Assembly (NCBI GenBank): GCA_003339415.1
Contig: PDHQ01000347.1
Coordinates: 1 to 33,498 of the forward strand
Length of the DNA stretch: 33,498 bases
Direction of reading: 5' to 3'
Source: Ophiocordyceps camponoti-saundersi (nom. inval.)
Taxonomy: Eukaryota; Ascomycota; Sordariomycetes; Hypocreales; Ophiocordycipitaceae
The translations under genes were made by a program, and so were the position numbers. Below the pieces are notes generated by a model. The model saw nothing but the letters and a program-made list of their open reading frames with translations, was not told where the DNA came from and searched no databases. The stretch's first letter is position 1. Each line of letters starts with the position of its first letter. Shown here in pieces: positions 22,101 to 33,498 of this stretch.

Positions 22101-22359
22101 AATCCGCGGAAATCTTATTATAAAGTTAAATAGGTAATTAGCTTAACCGGTTTATTAATAGCGCTTTATTTCTCTTAATAAAGTTTATTTATATTATTTA
22201 AAACTTTTAAAGCTCCGCCTCCTTTTTAATATTAAATATAATAAGCGCCTTTAATTATATCTTATACTTTAAGCTAATAAAAATTTTTAACTTTTTTAGC
22301 TTTCTTAGATAAATTATAGCTTTTTTTTACTTTTATTTTTCTAACTATATTTCCCGCTT
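19191..22359. other. AT-rich RIP-mutated DNA, no intact gene
   Basis: About 3.2 kb with no useful open frame. CG-bearing patches occur near 19,520-19,640, 19,985-20,030, 20,170-20,240, 20,840-20,960 and 22,090-22,150, which suggests decayed coding or element DNA. The purine run at 19,930-20,030 is followed by a pyrimidine-rich stretch. No copy of these segments was recognised elsewhere in the window. Confidence 0.55.
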
Positions 22360-22484
22360 AAAAGTTAATAATAAACTATTAAACCTTTTTCTTATTTTAC
22401 TAAAATCTCTTAAAGCTCCTTACTCCTTTTAATATTATTTATCTTATATATCTTATCTTTTTATAAGCGCTTAAAATAAGTAAT

Positions 22485-22501
22485 TAATATACTTATTATT
22501 A
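22485..22501. other. Empty target site of element A
   Basis: Single copy of the 17-mer that flanks element A in repeat E copy 1. Flanking sequence on both sides matches the corresponding sides of the insertion. Confidence 0.85.
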
Positions 22502-23784
22502 GATTTATAGATAATATTAATATTTTTAATATTAAGCGTATTTTCGCTTAGGTCCGCTATTAGCTTAAATAAGCTTAAGCTATTTACTATAACTAGGTAG
22601 CGGAGTATAAAATAACCTTTTAGCTACTTAAAAATAAGCTTCTTTATTTTATAAAAGCTTACTCTACTAATATAATTTCGCTAGTCTTTAATAAGAATAT
22701 TATTAAACTTATATAAAAGGTATATATACTTAAAGTTTAGATTTACCGTAAACTTTAATAAAAGCTATACTTTTATTACCTTATAAAAAAGCTTATTTAT
22801 TAATAGCTAGCCTTAACTAAGCTTACTTTATTTACTTAAAGCTTCTTATTTTTCTAAGTAAGGGAAATTTATACTAAAGTTATTAAGTTTATAATCGCTT
22901 TTAATATTATAATTTACTCCGCTTTAACCCCGCTAAGTAAAGAACTTAAAAGCTTTATTTTTTAATAGCTAGCTATAACTTAGTTTAAATACCTCCGCGT
23001 TATTTTTAAAATATACTAAGTAACCTTTTCTTATTATATTAAGTTTAAAATTTTTATCCCCCTTATTAATATTTACTTATCTTATTATACTATTTATAGC
23101 TATTAACTTTTTTATAATAAAAAACTTATAGCTTATATCCGCTCCGCTTTTAAGAAAATTACCGTATATTTTTATTAATATTATAAAAATTAGCTTTACT
23201 TTACTTATATCTCCCTTAAATCTCTCTAATCTTTTTTTACTATTTAAGTATAAACTCCGAATATCGCCTTTTAATCTCTTAAGATTCTAAAAGCTAATTC
23301 TTATAAAAAATAATAATTTTATTAAAACTCTAAAAAGGGAAGGCTTCGAAAATATAGCTAGTTCTCCGAGTATTTTATTAATAAATTACCTAAACTAAAA
23401 CTTAATAACGCTTTATAAATCTATTAAGGCTTTTAAAAATTCCTAAATAGCGCCTTAACTTAGCTTTATAATAATAAAATTAGCTTTAATAAGTTTCTTT
23501 ATATTTATAATATTCTTATAATTATAACTTTTTATTATTTTTATAATAGCGAGGAAAATAAAATAATAGCTTATTTTACTTTATATTATAAACTAATTAT
23601 TTATAAAAAAACGCTTTTACTAATATTTTTAATAAATTTAATTTAAAATTATAAGGATTTTAATAAAGCTTTTAACTATAAGGCTATTATAAGCTCTCTC
23701 GCTTTATAATTTATCTACTTATAATACTTTTACTAATTTAACCTTTTTTTATTATTTTATAATATTTAAATATATTAAAATATT

Positions 23785-23798
23785 TAAATATAAGGTTT
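23785..23798. other. Empty target site of element B
   Basis: Single copy of the 14-mer that flanks element B, with one G in place of A. Flanks match 7,860-7,919 on the left and 9,812 onward on the right. Confidence 0.85.
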
Positions 23799-24567
23799 AA
23801 GCGCGGGGGATAGTTTTTAGTATTTTCGCTATATAATTATTATTATCTATTTACTTTATACCTTACTCTTAACTCCGCTTCTTATTCCGCTTAGCTTTAT
23901 TTAGCTTACTTAGCTTTTTTACCCTTTTTCCCGCCCTACCTTTTACCTTATCTTCTACGCCTAATAATATTTCTAACCTTTATAAGCTTATCCTTTAAGC
24001 TATTATTATTATTTTTTATTATATATTTAAATATTATTAACGCGGATTTTATAGGAGATAATTTTAATACTTAAATAAAATCTAGCTTAAGCTTTAACTT
24101 TTTCTTCGCTACCTCCCTTACTTTTATCTCCTCTACTTTTATCTCTCTTATTACTCCCTTACCTTTCTTTATATTATTTACCTTCTCCGCTTTACCCGCC
24201 CTTTTAATTTTATTCGCTTTTTCCTTATCTTTTCTAATTATTATTTACTTTAATTTACTCCCTAATATTAATATAATAAAAATTAATATTTAAGCTATTA
24301 CCTTATCCTCCCCTTTTAGCTTTATTTTTAGCTTTAACTTTAGCTTTAATAAATTTAAGTTAAAAATATTTTAAATTTTAATAATATTTTTTAGAATATA
24401 TTTAAATTAATTAACTTAAATATAATTTATTACTTTTTAATTAATATTATTTTATATTTAGTTAAGATTATATATTATATTATATATAATAAATTAAAAG
24501 TTTTATATTTTTAAATATATTTTTAATTAAAACTTTTATAAGAATAATATAATAAGGTTTTTTAAGC

Positions 24568-24597
24568 TAATAATAATAATAATTATTATTATTATTA
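24568..24597. repeat. Perfect (TAA)5(TTA)5 palindrome in repeat E copy 2
   Basis: Five TAA units directly abut five TTA units, giving a 30-bp perfect palindrome without a loop. The matching site in copy 1 has longer runs and a small spacer, so the triplet number has changed between copies. Confidence 0.9.
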
Positions 24598-27500
24598 TAA
24601 ATATTTTTATTATTACTATTATTACTTTTTTTACTTTTATTATAAACTTTATTATTATTATTATAGCTATTATTATTTAAACTAGCACCTTTACCCTTAC
24701 GCCTTTTATTATCGCTTTTACTTTTTTTTATACTTATTATTATTATTACCTTTACTTATAGTTTAATTATTATATTTATTATTACTATTATTATAATTAT
24801 TACTCCGCCCCCCTCTTTACTTTTTACTTTACTTATACTAATAATTATTTATTTACTAAGTATTCTAAAGTAAATTAATACTAATATATAAGACTTTTAG
24901 GAAAAAGCGTTAATAATTATAATAATAAGAGTAATATTAAAAATAGCTATTAAGGTAGCTAACCTTACTAAGGCGCTTACTTAAAATATTATTATTATTT
25001 TATTAAGTTAAAGCTTTAATATTTTATTCCGCTTTTATATATTATATAAGTTAACTTAGATTTTTTTCTTTTATTTATTATTAGCTATATTTAAAACTTT
25101 ATTTTATTTTATCTTACTTTATATTTATTAATAAGCTATTTAGCTATCTTTTTTTATTAATATACCGCGCTATTTTTATTATATATATATTATATTACTT
25201 TAAGGACCTATAAGGTATCTAGGCATATAGAGGGTAAGAAGAGGGGAAAAACCGGGCCGGGCCTAGGGGAAAACCCCTTACTAAGTAATCGGTAGCTAAT
25301 AAGGTAAAAATAGTAAGTAAAGAGAGGGTGCTATAGCGGGCCTCGTGCTAATCCGCTAAGTTATAGTAGCGGGTCTAAGGTAGATTAAGCTAAGGTTTAG
25401 GGGTTATTAAAATAGAAGCGGCTATAAACCTTAGCTACGAGAGGGTAAATATAAGCTAAAACCTTAGTAAGGGAAAGAGGTATATACCGCTATAAAATAA
25501 AAAAGTATATACTAATATATATTATAGTGCTTTATAATTAGTAAGTAAGCTATTACGAGGTATAAAATCTTATAGCTTATATAGCGCGGGGCCCTTTTCT
25601 TTTATAAATAATATTAACTTTAATTTCTCTTATTATAATAATAATAGCTTATAATTATAATATAAAAACTAATAATAAATAAGCTATATTTTATAATAAG
25701 TATATTTTTAAACTTACTTAAAACTATATCCGCTATTTATACGCTAGCTATTAAGATTAGCTAAATAAGTTACGCTTTATTTAAGCTATATATTAATAAG
25801 ATTAAGCTAATATATAGTAATTATAAACGCGCATATATATATTACTTATACTTAAATAAATTTTACTTATATATTTATATATTCCTAATTTAAGGATAAC
25901 GCTAAGGAGCTATATATTATATAAGCTAAGTATTATAATTAATAATAAAAATTTAAAAAAATATAAGCTATAGCTAAGGAGGATCTCGCCTTAATTTAAA
26001 ATTTAAGCTAAAGCTATATTTATAAGAATATAGTTAAGGTAAGGAACGCTCTAAAAGGTATCTATATTAAAATTATAAAAAAAGTAAAAAAAGCGAAGGG
26101 AGAGGGGGGGTAAATATTTATCTTTATACTTAAATTAATTTACGTTACCTTAAAATAAGTTAATACTTATATTAATTAATAAACTTTAAGCTTTATAAGT
26201 ATAATTTATAATATATTAAACTTAAGCGAGAAGGTAATAGTAATATTTAAAAAGCTAGGAGAGCTAGCTTAAGCTCCGCTTAGGGTAAAGGTAAATATAA
26301 CTTATAAGGTAAGTAAAATATATAAGCTAGTAATAATAAAGCTTACTAAGGCGGCGCTTATAGCGCTTTTAAAAGGTAAAGGTAAAAGATAAATATCTCT
26401 TATTATAATCTAAACGCGCTTTACTAAAAAAAAGGCCCGCGCCGCGCCTAAAACTCTTATAATTATATTAGATATAGATAATAATAATAATAACTTATTA
26501 CTTATTTTTATTATTAACTTAAAATATTTATATCTTACTAAGGTATATTTTAAGGAAAGTAAAGGAGGGAGCTTACGCTAAGTTAGTTTTAATAATAATA
26601 AAGTTTTAAAATTAGAAGCTATGCTAGCGCCGAATATAATAAAGATAAGCTCGATTAGTAAAAAAGTAGCTAAGTTACTTATAATAAAAAAGACTCTAGT
26701 TAAGGCGGTAGCCGCTTTAGTAGCTACTAATATTTATATAGCTATAATAAACTATAATATTATTATAATAAAAATAGATTTAGCCGAGTCTTATACCTCT
26801 TAGATACTTAAAGTTATTTTATTTTAAATTACCTAATTACTTAGCGTTAGCTAAAAGTTTTAATTATTTAGTTTCTAATATAATTTACCTCTTATTAACT
26901 TAGAGTTACTAAAAAGGTATAAACTTAAGCTATACCTTAGCGAAGTATTAAGGAGGCGTAAGGGGCTCCGTGGTTATAAGCTATCGCTAAAGTATTTAGA
27001 GATTTTAAGGTTAAATAAGTTATTTTTTAATAAGGATAATAAATTAACGCTAATAATAACTACCCCTAATAAAACGCGGCCTACTATTATATTAGATCTT
27101 ATTATTACTTTAAGCTTATCTTAGCGATAAGTAACTTTACTTAAGCTAGTTATTACTCTAAGCTTATTATAATAATAAGCGACCGCTTTATAGCTAATTA
27201 TTATACTAAACTTATTATAAGCTATTATACTAATAGTAACTCTAAGTAGGACGCGCTTTACCTTAAGTTTTAGTAGCTTTACGCTAAGTAAACTTACGTT
27301 ATAAGGCTAGTATTAGTTTACGGCTACTTTTACTAATAAAATAGCTAGAAAAGTTAAGAAACTATTAGATAAGGGAGGAGACGATAATTTAAACTTAGTA
27401 AATATAAATTTCTTCGAAATATAAAATAAATTATAAATAGGGCAGGTAAATTAATAATATTATAGTTACGGTAATTTATATAAGATAAAGCTATATCTAG

Positions 27501-30500
27501 CTTTAGTTAAACTTAAAAATATTAGCGTAAAATATATTAGTAAGCTAGAATTAATATAAGTTAATATATCGGAGTATTTACTTCGTAATTATAGTTACTA
27601 ATAAGTAATAGTTAAGCTTTAGTTATAATCTAATATTAGAGGAGATAAGCTAAGGTAGTTTATAGCGCTATTTAATTAGTTAAGGGTATTAAAAAAATAA
27701 ATAGTAAATATTCTCTAATCCGGTTTTATATTAATATAAAAGGGAGATTATTTCTAGTATACGCTTATAAAAAAAAAACTTTCTAAGACTAATTTTACTT
27801 ATATAAAGTTATATAATTATAATACTAATATATTTTAATAAGTTTTTATATTTTTTAAGTAATTTCGGCTTATTAAGGTAAAGCGGGAAGTTAGAAGGAA
27901 ATAAGGTAAGCTTAGAATATCTTATATATAGTTAGTTTTTAGAGTCCTTTTACTATACTTTCTAATCTTAGTAAAGAAAGTTTATTATAAATTTCTTATC
28001 TAAAAGTAATATATTATATCTTATCTATATTCGAACTTAATATATATATTCCTTTAGCGGCTATTTAGCTTTTTATTATCTTATTAGTTAATAAGGGGGG
28101 AAGTATAATAAGAACCTTAAGATATTTTTAAAAGCGGTCCGGATCTTATCTAATATCGTTATATCCTCTAAATAGCGGAGGGTATTAGTTTTCCTTTTAT
28201 TTAAGTAAAGATTAAGTAAAAAAACTTAAAACTTAGCTTTAAGGTAATAAATAAGCGTAGCTTTATAAGCTTTAAGTATTATCTTAAAATATTATAATTA
28301 TTCTAGTTTTAAAGTTTTAGCTAAGCTTAGTAAGTTTCCGCTCGTAAAAATAATAATATAGAATATAATAATAATATACGTAATAAGTAACCGGATAACT
28401 TTTATATAAAGTTTATAAGCTTAGATAAGGGGGGAACTTTAGGTAAAAGTAGATAAAAGGGAAAAGGTAAGGTTTTAGTAAAGAAGCTTAGTATATATAA
28501 TTTATAGATAAGGTTTCTATTATAGCCGCTAATAGATCTAAACGCTTAGGAGTCTTATTTTAGAAATAGGGTAAACTTAGTAATCTTCTAGTTAGACTAA
28601 GTTTATTTTTAGAATACGTTTCTAAAAAAAATATATAAGCTTACTTTTTTTTAGCTTAAATTCTATACTATAATCTCGCGCTTATTATTTATATATTACC
28701 TATACGGCCTAAAGCTATCTTATAGTTATTTTAAAGTTAAGCCTAATATTAAGAAAATTTATATTATTTACGAAACTAATTACTTATATTCTTTCCTTAT
28801 ATATTAGCTAATTATAAAGCGGGGCTATATATAAAATAAATAAGATAGCGGAGAGCGGTAAACTTTAAGGAACTTTAATCTTAATCTAATATAATTTCGA
28901 AATCTTACTATTAAAGTGAAATTAGGAGGTACGGTCTTATAAGTAGCTACTAAGAAAAGCTAAGATTTAGTTTAGAAATCTTAAATACCTAAGTTTAGTA
29001 ATAAGTTTATTATAATATATTATATTAAACGCTCCCTTAATATTAAATTATAGGAAAAACGCTATTTTTTTCTTAGCTTAGGTAGCTTAAATAAGCTTAG
29101 TAATTATAAAAATAGCTAGATTTATAAACTAATTCCGCTTATTACCTATTTAGCTTTTAAGGAGGAGTTAGTATAATTTTATAACTTTAGTAATTTATCG
29201 TTCTATTATAATTTCTAAGATTTTACCTAAGTAATATAATAAGGATATAAGCTTATAAGTACCTACCTCTTAGTAAGCTTCTAGTTTCTTTCTAAACTTA
29301 TATAAGATAATTATAATAGTAAACTATAGCTAAGGCGGGAAGTAACTAAATTATATATATATTTAGAAAATAATAGCTAATTAAATAATAAAGATAAGGT
29401 AATATATCTTAAGAAATCTAGTAGGAATATTATCTACTTTAGCTACCTTCTAGGAGGTTATTAACTTAAGCGTTATAGAAATATTAATTTAAGTAATCTT
29501 AATATTAATAGAGAACTTAAGTTTAGGTAATTTAATATTAGTTAAAAGTATATTATAAAGCTAAGGAAAGAACTAATTAGTTAAGATATTAGCTTTAGCT
29601 ATATAGCTATTAGCTTAAAATTTATCGGTTATTTTTAGTATAAGGAGATAAATTAAATTTTAAAAAAGATTATTTTAGATATAAGCTTAATACTTAATAT
29701 ACTAAAACTTAAAAAATAAGCTAGTAATAATATAAAGGAAAGATTACTAATAAGTATATTTTACTAAGTTTATAGCTATCCTCTAAATAAAAGCTATCTC
29801 TTAAAGCTATTACTAAAAAGAGTTCGAAAGGAGGGACTTATATTTACGCCGAGCTCGCTTAGCTACTTAAATAGCTAAAGCTATAGCTAGGGTAAACTAC
29901 GCCGCTTTACGAGAATAGGAAAAGGCGATAAATAATACTATCTAGTTAATAATAAATTATAGTTTTTAATAAAGTTAGTTAAGGGCGTTATTAATCTTTA
30001 TTAAGTTAGTAAAAGGGGAAGGTAAAAAGGTAATCTTAGCTAGAAACTTATAGTAAATTAGGTTTAGGTCTGCTTATTTTTATTATAAGCGCGGTATACG
30101 CGCTACTATAAGTATAAGAATACTAACTATAAAAAACTAAGAAATATAGTTAAATTTAATAAAGTTAAGGTTTAGATTAATATAATATATATATAAGTCC
30201 GCTATAGCTTAAACTAAGTTTAGTATACTATTTTTATATTTATAGAAAATTCGGGTATATTCTCTTTTTAAGGTAAAGAGTTAAAATTATAGCTTAATTA
30301 TCTTATAAATTAGCTAATTTAAATTATAAGAAAGCCTCTTATAATAGTTTTAAAATAAGTAATATAAGTTAAAATTACTAACTAGAACGCGGTTAGGGTT
30401 TAGGGAAAGGTCTTAAAAATTAAGAGGCTACCGCTACGGGGAGTATTAAGGGGAGAGTAAATAGAAATAAACTAAAGTTCGGAATAAAAAGTAATATTTA

Positions 30501-31396
30501 TTTAATCCTCCCCTATTTTTAGAAACTAAGTAGATATATTATATCTTTTATAGATATAGATTAAAATATAGCCGCCGCTATAAATAAAGCGGTAAGGCGA
30601 AGTCCTAGGCGAAGGAGGCTCGGCGCTAAGGTAGCTAATAATTTCCTAGAAAGTAATAATATTATAATCCGATTTATTACTAAGTATTAGCCTAGCTAGC
30701 TTAGTATACTTATTTATATTCTAAGAAAGGACTTTTATAAATATAAGGAAATAGTTATAATAGTATTAATTTCTTCGCTATAATTTCTCTATATCTTAGT
30801 TATAAATCTTATCTAAGTCTAAGCTAAGGCTAGGGTAATTAGTGCCTCTATATTTTTTTAAATAATAAAGTTAAGTTAAACTAAAGATAAAGCTAGTTTA
30901 TTAATAGTTTATATAAGTAAGATATTATTTATATCCTAAAGAAAGGAGGCACTCCGGGCCCGTTTAATAAAGTATCTTATTACTTTAGAGGTATCCTTAA
31001 TTACCTATATTTTAATAGCGGGGCGGCCCCCTCCGGAGCTTAGGGGTTATCTATACTTCTTTCTAGTAATAAACTAGCTTAAGGATATACTATATATAAT
31101 AATATCTTTAGTTATTACTAATTTTATTTATTATAAAATAAACTATAAGCTAAGCTTAGTAAATTTAACTAGTTATCTCTTATAGTAAACTTTTACCTAA
31201 TTTTAGTACTTAATAGTAATAAGGTAAAGCTTAGACTATATAAGGTAATCCTTATTATAAAAAATATAATAGAATAAGTATCCTCCGATTCTAGTACGGT
31301 AATTATCCTCGTTCTTATAATTAGTTACTCTATACTTATTATAAACCTTAGGGTATTATTAGAATATATATATCGCTAGCTACTTAAGAATATAAT

Positions 31397-31422
31397 ACGC
31401 GTTAAATACGCGTAATACGCGT
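31397..31422. repeat. Three ACGCGT motifs in 26 bp
   Basis: ACGCGT occurs at 31,397-31,402, 31,408-31,413 and 31,417-31,422, each followed by TTA or TAA. In yeast ACGCGT is the MBF cell-cycle box, but this copy lies inside decayed repeat DNA and a function is unlikely. Confidence 0.7.
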
Positions 31423-32330
31423 TATAGAGATTACTATCTCTATATAAATAAAGTAGGAGGTTAGGGATATATATAAAAAGGAGTCGAACTTAAGATAATA
31501 CCGATCTAAGACTAATATAATATTAATATAATATATAAAGTTAATATAGGAGGAAGATAAGGAGGTAGTTAGTAGGAGGAGGAACGTATATATAATATAC
31601 TTACTTTTCTATACTTTTTAAAAAAGAGATAAGTTATAAGTAAAGTTATTATTTAATCTTTTATAACTTTATTAGCTAGAGTATATTATATAATAAACGT
31701 AATATTCCTATATATTATATAATCTAAATAAGTTACCTAAACCTTATTATTTAAGTTAATATAGTATATATATTCTAAGTTTAATTTATTAGTATTTTTA
31801 TTATAGAAAGTTTATAATATAACTTTAGCTACCTATTTAGCTTAGGAAAGATACTTAACTAATACTAATTAGTAATAAAGCTAAGTTATATCGCGGACTT
31901 AACTACCTTTTATTACTTAAAACTTAGTTAACTAATATAAGCTAAAATACTAGCTTTATTATTATTTAACCTTAGTTTAAATCGGAAATAAAAAAGTAAT
32001 TTAAATAGTAAATATTTATTAAAATACTAACTTTTAGGAAACTATAATTATTATTTTAATAATATATAAATATATTTTAACTAATATTTAGTTAGTAACT
32101 TAATAATTCGGATATCCTAATACTTAGTAATAACTTACTATAAGTTAATATTATTTATTCTTTCTTCTCTTTACTTTCGGTTTAGGATTTTTAAGAATTT
32201 ATTTCGATTTTAACCCGAAATTTTATTAACCTTAGATTAGTTTTAATAGTTACTTTATAACTATTATTTACTAAGCTTTTATAAGTTTAATATTAGAAAT
32301 CTCTTATAATTAAATTAATTTAGTAATATA

Positions 32331-32388
32331 TAAAAAATAAAAATAATAAAAAATAAAAATAATAAAAAATAAAAAATAAAAATAATAA
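32331..32388. repeat. A-rich 16-bp tandem repeat
   Basis: The unit TAAAAAATAAAAATAA is repeated about three and a half times, with one slightly altered unit. It may be the 3' tail of the element upstream. Confidence 0.8.
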
Positions 32389-32390
32389 GA

Positions 32391-33298
32391 AAAGAAAAAG
32401 TAAAATCCTTAAAACTAGAGTCCCTTACCCTTACTCCTAATATAGATATTTAGGAGGGCGCGACGCGCGATAATTATATAAGGCTAGCCGAGTAATATTA
32501 CTATATTAGTAATATTAGTTAAATATTAACTTAAATACGAATAAAGATTAAATTATTATTAGACTTACTTTAGCACGCTAATCTTTATATAAAGGCGTAT
32601 TATCGCTTATAAATATAATAAAAGCTTACGTAAAAATAATAATAGCTAAGATAATTTATTAAGTTAATATTAGTTTATATAAAGTTAAGTTTTAATAAGC
32701 TATATATATATTATTATATTAGATACCTTTTTTAGTATATTAATAGTAAGCGGTTACTAGCTAAAATACTTATTTTTAATAAGTATTAATAGCTAGCTTT
32801 TACTTACTTATATAGCTAATATAATTTTAGTATAGGGGTACCTTTTTAATATCGCCGCGCTTAATATTATCGCGCTATACTTAAAATAATAGCGTAGGTA
32901 ATAGTAGGAACGTAAAAAAATTACGCTTAGTAGGTTATACTTAATAAGGCGTAATAAGCGTTGCTACTAGCGTAGGCGATAATATTCGTAAACGTAAGCG
33001 AAAGGTAATTACGGATATTATAAAAGGAGCTTATAAGGGGCGCGTAGAGAAGATAAAAATAGGATACGTATAATATATATTCGAAGCTAAGTTTAAAATA
33101 TATTAGAAATTAGGTTAATCTTAACTTATAGCTAATATAAATTAGAGCTCGAATTAATATATTTTTACGCTATTAGTAAATTAAAGCCTTAAGAGTATTA
33201 TTATCGTTAATATTATTCTCGAACTTAGGACTTAAAATAATAATCTAATAACCGCGTAAAGTAGTAAATATATAAGGGGGCGGTCCTAATATATAATA
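32391..33298. other. RIP-mutated DNA with CG-rich patches, no gene seen
   Basis: It contains CG-rich spots (GCGCGACGCGCG at 32,458-32,469 and several at 32,850-33,020) and a 7-bp inverted repeat (32,434-32,440 with 32,450-32,456). A run of arginine- or glutamine-like codons at ~32,945-33,015 may be coding relic. No open frame survives. Confidence 0.55.
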
Positions 33299-33348
33299 AA
33301 TCTTAAGTCGAAGTTAGTAAAAGCTTACTACGATACTAACTTAAGATT
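33299..33348. repeat. Nested hairpin before the TAA array
   Basis: Perfect 10-bp arms (33,299-33,308 with 33,339-33,348) overlap a second perfect pair of 9-bp arms (33,311-33,319 with 33,334-33,342), so two folds compete. It ends 24 bp before the TAA microsatellite and could be the folded 3' end of an element. Confidence 0.85.
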
Positions 33349-33366
33349 AACTTAAATTTATTTTTT

Positions 33367-33498
<132 letters not shown>

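Larger units (their letters stand above)
22360..25183. mobile_element. Repeat E copy 2, uninterrupted
   Basis: Same-orientation partner of repeat E copy 1. It contains both empty target sites (22,485-22,501 and 23,785-23,798) where elements A and B sit in copy 1. Differences are mainly transitions, for example the segment at 22,535-22,560 against 6,673-6,698. The right end of detectable match is at ~25,183. There the next element begins, so E may be truncated. A TAA/TTA palindrome at 24,568-24,597 corresponds to 10,394-10,429. Confidence 0.8.
25190..32390 (+). mobile_element. Large decayed element, possibly a LINE-type retrotransposon
   Basis: From ~25,200 composition changes to a GC- and purine-rich leader (25,200-25,490) with blocks such as CCGGGCCGGGCC and a GGGG-AAAA-CCCC hairpin (25,266-25,277). 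About 7 kb of CG-dotted, RIP-mutated sequence follows, ending in a tandem A-rich tail (32,331-32,388). Leader, length and A-rich tail would fit a Tad-like non-LTR retrotransposon read on the + strand. No long terminal repeats were found. Short frames broken only by stops that RIP could create occur, for example at 26,250-26,390. I could not read endonuclease or reverse-transcriptase motifs, so the class is a hypothesis, and the stretch may contain more than one element. Confidence 0.4.

Noticed and set aside
26621..26803. 60-residue open frame, rich in Ile, Lys and Ala
   Set aside because: It lies inside a RIP-mutated repeat, has no recognisable domain, promoter or good start context, and RIP-type stops lie on both sides. 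More likely a chance remnant of an element's coding region.
30064..30115. Possible zinc-knuckle (CCHC) relic in the large element
   Set aside because: The sequence resembles a Cys/Tyr- and Lys/Arg-rich finger if Tyr codons are read as mutated Cys codons, but no frame gave the correct C-x2-C-x4-H-x4-C spacing without forcing.

Overview
The window looks like nuclear DNA of a filamentous ascomycete (Pezizomycotina). A small island of two ordinary, intron-containing, conserved genes (about 13,420-15,435) sits between two long AT-rich blocks. The blocks carry an extreme signature of repeat-induced point mutation (RIP). CpA and its complement TpG are almost absent: by eye only about ten occur in the first 3.9 kb. 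TpA is very abundant and CpG is kept. Inside the island CpA and TpG return to normal frequency. The genus cannot be named from this.

The island holds two same-strand genes, 185 bp apart. The first (13,645-14,382, three exons, 186 residues) encodes a Rheb-family small GTPase with all G motifs and a C-terminal CCIM farnesylation box. The second (14,568-15,275, three exons, 176 residues) encodes the adenylate kinase 6 / Fap7 P-loop NTPase of small-ribosomal-subunit maturation. Both reading frames are intact after splicing. TOR signalling (Rheb) and ribosome production (Fap7) are linked in cell growth, but co-regulation here is only a suggestion.

The left block (1-13,420) has, in order: an (AATA)n microsatellite; a pair of ~0.65 kb direct repeats (~1,240-1,910 and ~2,685-3,365); a cluster of short palindromes (~4,430-4,600); a larger repeat, E copy 1 (~4,612-11,030), split by two insertions of one 1,864-bp element, each flanked by long target-site duplications; a C-rich pyrimidine tract; an internally shortened copy of repeat C (~11,976-12,715); and a transition zone with two adjacent palindromes.

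The right block (15,436-33,498) has a longer copy of repeat C (~16,711-19,190), E copy 2 without the two insertions (~22,360-25,183), a ~7 kb decayed element of possible non-LTR retrotransposon type (~25,190-32,390), a nested hairpin, and 42 perfect TAA repeats at the end. No intact gene, tRNA, rRNA or CRISPR array was seen in either block. The most informative result is the nested insertion history: E copy 2 preserves both empty target sites (22,485-22,501 and 23,785-23,798), so the order of insertion and the target-site duplications can be read directly. All repeat boundaries were aligned by eye and are approximate unless exact positions are given.
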